Positions 6,945-12,531 of a stretch of DNA of 12,531 nucleotides are shown here, one piece after another (the stretch's first letter is position 1; each line of letters starts with the position of its first letter). Made by a program: the position numbers and the translations under genes. The DNA lies in NCBI GenBank assembly GCA_021733705.1, contig JAIPKF010000029.1, forward strand, positions 1 to 12,531, given 5' to 3'. Origin of the DNA: Chthoniobacterales bacterium (GTDB lineage: Bacteria > Verrucomicrobiota > Verrucomicrobiia > Chthoniobacterales > UBA6821). The notes beneath the pieces are model-generated. The model ran no database searches. It saw nothing but the letters and a program-made list of their open reading frames with translations, and was not told the DNA's origin.

Positions 6945-8009
6945 TAATTCTAGCCACTCCGGATGTACTTCAGCGTGACATGCTATCTCTTCTAAAATTT
7001 CTTCGGTGCTCATTGTTGGCTTCCATCCCCAAACCTGCGCCGCTTTTTTAGAATCTAGAACCATCCAGGGAATATCAAAAGTTCTTATCTCCTTACTAGA
7101 AACAATCTCATGAGCTCCAAAACGTTTGGAGCACCATGTTGAGAGCTGTTGTAGCGACATGGCTGAATCACGACCACCCGAACAGTTAACCACTCGATCT
7201 TTCATGGAGGGATAGTTTCCAAGAAGTTGTCGCGAAATCAATGCCGCTACATCACGCGGATGAAGGCAGTCGCGAACTTGATAACCGCTTCCCTCAAAAC
7301 CAATATATTGGAGCGGCTTCCTCCTCAAATAACTATTGATCCAATAGGAAAAAATTCCTTGGTCTGCCCTCCCAAACTGCCCAGCTCCTGCAAGGACACC
7401 ACAACGATTGATCAAAACCGGAAAATCAAAGCTCTCTCCATATTCCAACGCTAAGAGTTCCGAAGCTCGCTTCGTCGAGCCATAAAGCGAGAGAGGCGGC
7501 TCCGTAGAAAAGGATTCATCAACACCATGCCTAGAAACCCCGACTGGAAGCAACGCCTCTTCTTCTAAACAAAAAGCACCCTCCTTTTCTTTAACCGGCA
7601 GGGCTGCTAGGGGAGGGATTGAATAGACGCGACTTGTGCTCAGTAAAATAAACGTAGCCTGATGCCGCTTGCAATATTCAAGCAAGTTGATTGTTCCGCT
7701 CAGATTGTGTTCCACGAGTTGCCGCGAACTCGTTTTTCCATCCACACCCGCAAGCACACTTGGATTGGCCGCAGCGTCGATGACGCCATCAACCGCTGGC
7801 AGCTGCTCGAGATCACTGGCGCTACGCAGATCACCATGGAAAAGTTGGACTCCTAATCTTTTTAACGAAGCCCTATTTAATTCACTCCCAGGTCGAATGA
7901 AATTATCAATACCAACAAGCTCGAGGTCGGCATGGCTTTCTTTCAAGGCTTGGGCCACAGCATACCCTACGAATCCACAGATGCCAGTGATGAGGAGTTT
8001 TTGAGGCAT
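6930..8009 (-). CDS. NAD-dependent epimerase, CDP-paratose 2-epimerase-like
   Basis: An extended SDR of 359 aa that should act on a nucleotide sugar. The Rossmann loop TGICGFVG is at residues 8-15 and DAAANPSV at 78-85. LSTSRVYS at 123-130 contains the catalytic Ser/Thr, and YGSTK has Tyr176 and Lys180. NRCGVLAGAGQFGRADQG and YIGFEGSGYQVRD in the second half are typical of the CDP-paratose/tyvelose 2-epimerase group. The exact sugar is uncertain, because this group also contains uncharacterised members. It starts 6 nt after the methyltransferase stop and ends the right half-operon. Its terminal codons (LSAPF, TAA) overlap the tail of the Rpn gene, so its native C terminus may have been altered by that insertion. 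No Shine-Dalgarno sequence is seen. Confidence 0.85.
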   Translation of the reverse strand: MPQKLLITGICGFVGYAVAQALKESHADLELVGIDNFIRPGSELNRASLKRLGVQLFHGDLRSASDLEQLPAVDGVIDAAANPSVLAGVDGKTSSRQLVEHNLSGTINLLEYCKRHQATFILLSTSRVYSIPPLAALPVKEKEGAFCLEEEALLPVGVSRHGVDESFSTEPPLSLYGSTKRASELLALEYGESFDFPVLINRCGVLAGAGQFGRADQGIFSYWINSYLRRKPLQYIGFEGSGYQVRDCLHPRDVAALISRQLLGNYPSMKDRVVNCSGGRDSAMSLQQLSTWCSKRFGAHEIVSSKEIRTFDIPWMVLDSKKAAQVWGWKPTMSTEEILEEIACHAEVHPEWLELSAPF

Positions 8010-8015
8010 GGTCTT

Positions 8016-8702
8016 TTAACATGGACTTAACGGCTTCTGAGCAATAATAAAAAATTGTTTTCCTAATATATTCCATACCAACGGACATTTGAGGTAGGCC
8101 CAGACGAAAAAAGGATACTTTGGTAATCTTGATTGCGTTGTAAATGGTAAAAAACGCTTCACGCAACACGTAACATCAAAAGATTTAAGTCGTAGCGCTT
8201 CTATAAGCGATAAGTGAGTGAGACCTAAGTGATGATCATAGAAATCCCAATATTGTGCAGGTAGATAGCGTAGATTAGGGCCCATAATCATATATATTCC
8301 ACCAGGTTTTAAGGCGATCATGACTTCATCCAAAAATGCATCTAAATGATTTTTATCTGATAAATGCTCCAAAAAATTAGAGGTAAATAAAACATCAGCT
8401 GTTCCCTTCACAGCAGAACTTAATTTAGTAGCTTCACACTGATGAAACTCAATATCGGAGTCTAAAAATTTTAATGCATCCTGATTTAAGTCAATTGCGA
8501 TCTTTTTATGAGCCGAAATATTATTAATAAACTCACCATAACCACAAGCTACATCAACAACAGTTGCTGAAGAACTAATAAATTTCTGGAATAAATTTCG
8601 ACATAGAATCTGCCATATTTTATTTTTCTGTTCTAATTGATCTTTTGGAAAACGATTCTGATAAATTTTCGATAATGTATTAGGGTCAATATGAGTGATC
8701 AT
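8016..8702 (-). CDS. Class I SAM-dependent methyltransferase
   Basis: A 228-aa protein of the Methyltransf_11/23 type that would methylate a sugar or another small group. Motif I is VVDVACGYGEF at residues 48-58, followed by an acidic residue in IAIDLN (Asp71) that should bind the SAM ribose. SNFLEHL at 108-114 and LKPGG at 131-135 complete the fold. The C-terminal WDFYDHHLGLTHLS region is of a kind seen in methyltransferases of polysaccharide loci. The ATG is 2 nt after the upstream stop, so the two genes are probably coupled. Base composition is clearly lower in GC than the neighbouring epimerases. The target sugar and position cannot be predicted. Confidence 0.85.
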   Translation of the reverse strand: MITHIDPNTLSKIYQNRFPKDQLEQKNKIWQILCRNLFQKFISSSATVVDVACGYGEFINNISAHKKIAIDLNQDALKFLDSDIEFHQCEATKLSSAVKGTADVLFTSNFLEHLSDKNHLDAFLDEVMIALKPGGIYMIMGPNLRYLPAQYWDFYDHHLGLTHLSLIEALRLKSFDVTCCVKRFLPFTTQSRLPKYPFFVWAYLKCPLVWNILGKQFFIIAQKPLSPC

Positions 8703-8704
8703 GG

Positions 8705-10663
8705 TTATTTTTTGATAAGTTGATTATTAGCCTTATTAACATCATGTAATATTGCTAATTCTTTAAATGTAACTCTATATTCTTTTTTCCAAAAGAAATT
8801 GATAAATCCCTCGGATATTATCGAGAAAAAAACAGGTCGCTTCTCTTTTAGCAAGTTAATATTGCCATAAAGAAGAGCAAAGTCTTTAACCTCTTCAATC
8901 CATGGTGAGATTAAAAATCCGGATAAAATCATTTTTGAAATCAGACGATATTCTTTTTTAGTTCCATTTTCGAAAGTAACAACCATCTTAAGTTGGGTTG
9001 GTTTGAACAAAAATTCTAATAGTCGCCCTAAGAAAGTCGGTTGTATTTTGATTTGAGCAAAGAGAAGCTCGTTCTGATTAGAAACTTTTACAGTCTCTCC
9101 TAAAAAACAGGTTTCTTGCTTCAAAAAAACAGGTTCTGTAGCCACTCCATTTTTTCTTTTCTCTAGTAAAAGGAATCCATTAATGAATTGATGAGGCTCA
9201 TAACGGGTCAACAAAGCTGGCCAACTAGCCCCATCTTCCATAGATGGAATTCTATCATCGATCGGCTGTATATTAAAAAAAATGTTGTCTGGAGCTTTAT
9301 CGGCTAAAAGATGTTCTCTGTTTTTTTCTGCGAGTAGGGGAGTGTAAGCAGAATAACTTTGGAAGATGGGACGAGGATTCCACCTATTTCCAGAAGCAAT
9401 TAAATACGACTGATCGTAGGAATAAATGTCGGTTGTACCAGGTAATAGGGGAAAATGAGCTTTATCTTTGAGAGCGAGTAATGATCGATTAAATTCTTTT
9501 TCATAGTAGGTTGGGTCACTTATTCTGTGAATGATTTCCTGCCAAGCATGAAGGTATAAATCTGGAATTCTTCTATGAATTGTTGAAATATTTAAGTAAT
9601 TATAACTTCCTATAATTAGGCATCCAATTACTCCTAGTATAGAAACAAAATAAGCAAAACGAGATTTTATAATGCAGGGCACAAGCAGTCCTGTTATTAC
9701 TAAAGCAATACTAGCACAAAGAGCATGTCCATCATGACGTACAAAACCATACTTAAAAGCTGTAAATAAAAAAATCCCAAACACTCCTAATAAAAAAAAT
9801 TTTGAGCCAAGAGAGATTTTTTTTTGAAAAAAAATAGCTCCTGAAAGAATAATACAGAAACCGAGATAAATTAGAATTTCTTGATTTTTTCCAATTTGTT
9901 CTGAGTAACCAGATGACATTGCCTCTGTATAACCAGAAATAATATTTCCTATCGATATAAAGTAGTGTGGCAAATCTATAATTGAGGCCCCTGCTATAAT
10001 CCAAAAAAGTAGAAGAGCCATTACTCCCATCAAAGGACATAAAATGGCCAGGAAGCGTTCTCGATTGAAAAAGCAAAACCATGAGCACCATAGAGGGACA
10101 AAACAACAGAGCAAAATGAGTGATCCTTTAATAATGGGTAATAATCCCAAGGGCAAAAATAAAAATGGTACTATCCATCGCATCCATGAATTTCTTTTAT
10201 TTTGATCTGAAACAAAGCAATAAACTAAGAGGGCAAGGAGTAATGGGTAAGAAAACATTAGCTGATCTCGATAACATGGAATAATTCCAGCAAGTGCAAC
10301 ACCATAGGCAACACTCCAAAACCAATACCTCTCTTTCATAAAACAGATAAGAACAACCCAATAATTAATAGCTAAATAAATGCTTCCAAATAGCATGAGC
10401 CAATTTGTTGCAGGATGATATTCACCTGTATAGATAGAAGCATAAGGACCCAATGTAAATATCAACTCACTGCCAAAAGAAATGCCTTGTGCCACAGCTT
10501 GATTAAGTCCAAATCTCCAGGAAGGATCAAGTCCTGCTCCCGGCATTGAAGGGATCCAAGGGACAAAAACTGCAAGTACTGTGATTAATAAAAAACATCT
10601 TATACTCCAATCAATAAATGATATCATTTTTTGCAACTTTATATATTTTATTATTGTAATCAT
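8705..10663 (-). CDS. Large membrane protein with C-terminal soluble domain, function unknown
   Basis: 652 aa. The first 360 or so residues hold about ten hydrophobic segments; the remaining 290 are mostly soluble. Notable residues are LDPSWRFGLNQ at 45-55 in the first loop, FTLGPYASIY at 69-78 and GFVRHDGHA at 306-314. The acidic residue in the first outer loop and the membrane/soluble order suggest a GT-C-like glycosyltransferase, but I know no characterised homologue, so this is inference. The soluble part contains SYSAYTPLLAEKN at about 442-454, a pattern I associate with uncharacterised membrane proteins of polysaccharide loci. The gene is very AT-rich, with many long A/T runs. It starts 4 nt after the epimerase stop; Met13 is another possible start, and neither has a ribosome site. 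Confidence 0.8.
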   Translation of the reverse strand: MITIIKYIKLQKMISFIDWSIRCFLLITVLAVFVPWIPSMPGAGLDPSWRFGLNQAVAQGISFGSELIFTLGPYASIYTGEYHPATNWLMLFGSIYLAINYWVVLICFMKERYWFWSVAYGVALAGIIPCYRDQLMFSYPLLLALLVYCFVSDQNKRNSWMRWIVPFLFLPLGLLPIIKGSLILLCCFVPLWCSWFCFFNRERFLAILCPLMGVMALLLFWIIAGASIIDLPHYFISIGNIISGYTEAMSSGYSEQIGKNQEILIYLGFCIILSGAIFFQKKISLGSKFFLLGVFGIFLFTAFKYGFVRHDGHALCASIALVITGLLVPCIIKSRFAYFVSILGVIGCLIIGSYNYLNISTIHRRIPDLYLHAWQEIIHRISDPTYYEKEFNRSLLALKDKAHFPLLPGTTDIYSYDQSYLIASGNRWNPRPIFQSYSAYTPLLAEKNREHLLADKAPDNIFFNIQPIDDRIPSMEDGASWPALLTRYEPHQFINGFLLLEKRKNGVATEPVFLKQETCFLGETVKVSNQNELLFAQIKIQPTFLGRLLEFLFKPTQLKMVVTFENGTKKEYRLISKMILSGFLISPWIEEVKDFALLYGNINLLKEKRPVFFSIISEGFINFFWKKEYRVTFKELAILHDVNKANNQLIKK

Positions 10664-10667
10664 TGTT

Positions 10668-11729
10668 TTAAACTTTATTTCTTTTTCTCCATGCTTCTAC
10701 AATCTGTTGCACGGTCTCCCCTAGATTTTGAGTAGTCCCCCAGGAAGGATAATGATGTTGCATTTTTCGAAGATCAGAATAGTAGCAAATGTGGTCTCCG
10801 AGGCGGGCTTGATCGACATAAGAAAAAACCTGCTTTTTCCCTGTGAGCTCCTCGGTGAGTTTAAAAGCTTCTAAAATAGAAATGCTATTCTCTTTTCCTC
10901 CTCCAAGATTATAGACCTCGGCGACGCGCGGTGCCTCAATGAAGGCGGCCATAAACCGTGCCACATCCAGAGAATGAATATTATCACGCACCTGTTTCCC
11001 TTGATAGCCGTAAATTTTATACTCCCGCTCTTCTAAATTGCACTTTACCAAATAAGAGAGAAACCCGTGCAGCTCCACTCCTGCATGATTGGGACCGGTG
11101 AGGCACCCTCCACGCAAACAACAGGTCGGCATCCCAAAATAGCGCCCATATTCCTGCACCATCACATCGGCAGCAACCTTCGAAGCTCCAAAAAGAGAAT
11201 GCTTCGACTGATCAATCGTGAAGTCTTCTGCGATCCCGTACTCATACGTGAGATCGTCATAATCATAACGAGACTCTAGCTCATTCATCTTGATATGATT
11301 AGGAGCATCTCCATAGACTTTATTCGTCGACATGTGAATAAAAGGTGACTCAGGACAACATTGCCGAGCAGCTTCCAAGAGATTCATCGTCCCAACCGCA
11401 TTCGTATCAAAATCATCAAAAGGAATCGCAGCCGCACGATCATGAGAAGGTTGTGCAGCCGCATGAATAATGACGTCAGGCTTTATCTCCTTCACTAACC
11501 CATGAATTCCCTGACGATCCCGAAGATCAAGCTCATGATGGAGAAAACCAGGTACTTCTTTTACAAGCCGCTCCTGATTCCACCTCGTATCTCCTTGCGG
11601 CCCAAAAAAAATCGCCCTCTGGTTATTATCAATCCCATGGACTTTATAACCAAGTTCTGTTCCAAAATAGCGAACGACCTCAGAGCCAATGAGGCCAGAA
11701 GAGCCGGTGATGAGGAGGGTTTTTTGCAT
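10668..11729 (-). CDS. NAD-dependent epimerase/dehydratase, CDP-paratose 2-epimerase-like
   Basis: A 353-aa extended SDR. The Rossmann loop TGSSGLIG is at residues 8-15, HAAAQPSHD at 89-97, MSTNKVYG at 133-140 and GGGKENSISI in the C-terminal half. In the catalytic YxxxK position the sequence is FGASK (Phe180, Lys184), so the usual Tyr is replaced. HSLFGASKVAADVMVQEYGR is, as far as I recall, how many relatives of this subfamily read, so this is probably a lineage trait and not damage. It is annotated in other genomes as CDP-paratose 2-epimerase or plain epimerase; the substrate is unproven. It starts 16 nt after the stop of the membrane protein upstream and ends 4 nt before the next gene. 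No Shine-Dalgarno sequence is seen. Confidence 0.85.
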   Translation of the reverse strand: MQKTLLITGSSGLIGSEVVRYFGTELGYKVHGIDNNQRAIFFGPQGDTRWNQERLVKEVPGFLHHELDLRDRQGIHGLVKEIKPDVIIHAAAQPSHDRAAAIPFDDFDTNAVGTMNLLEAARQCCPESPFIHMSTNKVYGDAPNHIKMNELESRYDYDDLTYEYGIAEDFTIDQSKHSLFGASKVAADVMVQEYGRYFGMPTCCLRGGCLTGPNHAGVELHGFLSYLVKCNLEEREYKIYGYQGKQVRDNIHSLDVARFMAAFIEAPRVAEVYNLGGGKENSISILEAFKLTEELTGKKQVFSYVDQARLGDHICYYSDLRKMQHHYPSWGTTQNLGETVQQIVEAWRKRNKV

Positions 11730-11745
11730 AGAAAGAATTGCCTTA

Positions 11746-12531
11746 CTATAACGCTTCTTTCTTTGCTTTGTAAATTAAGTAAGTAGGACGAGAAGCCTCA
11801 GGGATCGCTTCGAAATGCTCTGTGACATATTTATAAATTAAGGAATGCGTATTCTTAAAACGCAATTCATCACGCCCATCTAGTGGAACGTCTAAAATGA
11901 CCACAAGAGAAGGATTGGAGCGTTTAATTCTCTCAATCTCTTTATGTTGAAATTCTTGAGATCGATGTAATAAGGGATAAATTTCCCACATAGGTGAGGG
12001 GCGCCCTAACAGAGAATAAGCCCCAGGCCAAAAAGGAAGAAGCAAGACATTTTTATTATCAGCAGCATAACGATCTGTGAGTTTTCGAAGTAATAAAATG
12101 TCATCGGCAACATATTGATCCATGAAAAGAGTGCTTCCAGATACTTCTACGGCAGCCGGATGATTATTGCTACGATACTCCCAGCCTGGCAACCTACCTC
12201 CCATGACCCAAAAACTTGTTAGGAATAAAAAAAATGCAAGGCTCCATTTTACTTTCACTGTTTGCTGACCTGAAACGCAAAGGATTCCTATTAGAAAAGG
12301 GGGAATTCCTAATGCCAAGTGCCCAATATCAGCACGTGAATAAGCATAGTGAGCATAAGGAAGAACCAGAAGAGCAGAAGCAACTAATTCAGGAGAAACA
12401 GTCTTATTGCGAAGGCGTTGAAAAAATACCCAAAGAAGTGATAAGACTCCAAAAACGAGAAGACTGACAAAAAAGAGTCCTATTAAGAACTGCCTTAAAG
12501 CCTGGCCGCAGGGAAGTAAAGAAAAAGAAAC
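11746..12531 (-). CDS. Membrane protein, GT-C/PMT-like C-terminal part, 5' end outside window
   Basis: The frame is open from the window edge at 12531 to a TAG at 11746, giving 261 visible residues. No ATG marks a start, and the only initiator-like codon inside, TTG at 12318, falls in the middle of a conserved stretch. Two to three membrane helices come first (FLIGLFFVSLLVFGVLSLLW), then SRADIGHLALGIPPFLIG, a motif common in membrane glycosyltransferases of polysaccharide loci. A further helix and a soluble domain follow, with VLLLPFWPGAYSLLGRPSP and WEIYPLL. The soluble part is not a known enzyme to me. The tail-end layout is like that of the 652-aa protein downstream. A GT-C role is inference. 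Confidence 0.75.
   Translation of the reverse strand, partial: VSFSLLPCGQALRQFLIGLFFVSLLVFGVLSLLWVFFQRLRNKTVSPELVASALLVLPYAHYAYSRADIGHLALGIPPFLIGILCVSGQQTVKVKWSLAFFLFLTSFWVMGGRLPGWEYRSNNHPAAVEVSGSTLFMDQYVADDILLLRKLTDRYAADNKNVLLLPFWPGAYSLLGRPSPMWEIYPLLHRSQEFQHKEIERIKRSNPSLVVILDVPLDGRDELRFKNTHSLIYKYVTEHFEAIPEASRPTYLIYKAKKEAL

Noticed and set aside
12216..12467. Plus-strand 83-codon frame near the right edge
   Set aside because: Antisense to a clearly conserved membrane-protein frame that is open to the window edge.

Overview
The window looks like chromosome from a Gram-negative-type bacterium that makes lipopolysaccharide. It carries the peptidoglycan gene murI, the Kdo-activation gene kdsB, and a long surface-polysaccharide cluster with dTDP-rhamnose enzymes, nucleotide-sugar epimerases, a GT2 glycosyltransferase, a methyltransferase and three large multi-membrane proteins. 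Composition is moderately AT-rich by eye. Almost no start codon has a clear Shine-Dalgarno sequence. I cannot assign a phylum; PVC-type bacteria (Verrucomicrobiota or Chlamydiota) are one guess only.

Layout. 1-717 (+): 3' part of murI. 790-1572 (+): kdsB. All polysaccharide genes lie on the minus strand, read from right to left: 12531-11746 (partial membrane protein, cut by the window edge), 11729-10668 (CDP-paratose-2-epimerase-like SDR), 10663-8705 (652-aa membrane protein), 8702-8016 (SAM methyltransferase), 8009-6930 (second CDP-paratose-2-epimerase-like SDR), 5860-5087 (DPM1-like GT2), 5087-3660 (GT-C-like membrane protein), 3648-2635 (rmlB) and 2529-1564 (rmlD). Gaps inside the two halves are mostly 2-16 nt or overlaps, so they read as operons. 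The rmlD end overlaps the kdsB end (convergent).

The operon is split at 5861-6944 by one plus-strand gene of the Rpn/PD-(D/E)XK putative-transposase family. Its stop codon overlaps the end of the upstream epimerase. Inside this gene is a GC-rich, about 146-bp imperfect palindrome with ends repeated in inverse orientation. It keeps the reading frame open but sits where the conserved middle of the family should be, which resembles the in-frame palindromic elements known from Rickettsia.

The other striking structure is a heptamer tandem array, (GGGTAAT)n on the coding strand, 12 units between rmlB and rmlD. The rmlB stop codon lies in its first unit. Every unit junction carries TAATG, so on paper the array is a chain of overlapping four-codon minicistrons leading from the rmlB stop to 15 nt before the rmlD start. 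It is also a perfect G-quadruplex pattern in the mRNA.

How the genes could work together (inference): RmlB and RmlD make dTDP-L-rhamnose (RmlA and RmlC are not in the window). The two epimerases and the methyltransferase make or decorate other sugars. The GT2 enzyme would load a sugar on a polyprenyl phosphate, and the membrane proteins are candidates for polyprenyl-dependent sugar transfer. KdsB activates Kdo for the lipid A inner core.
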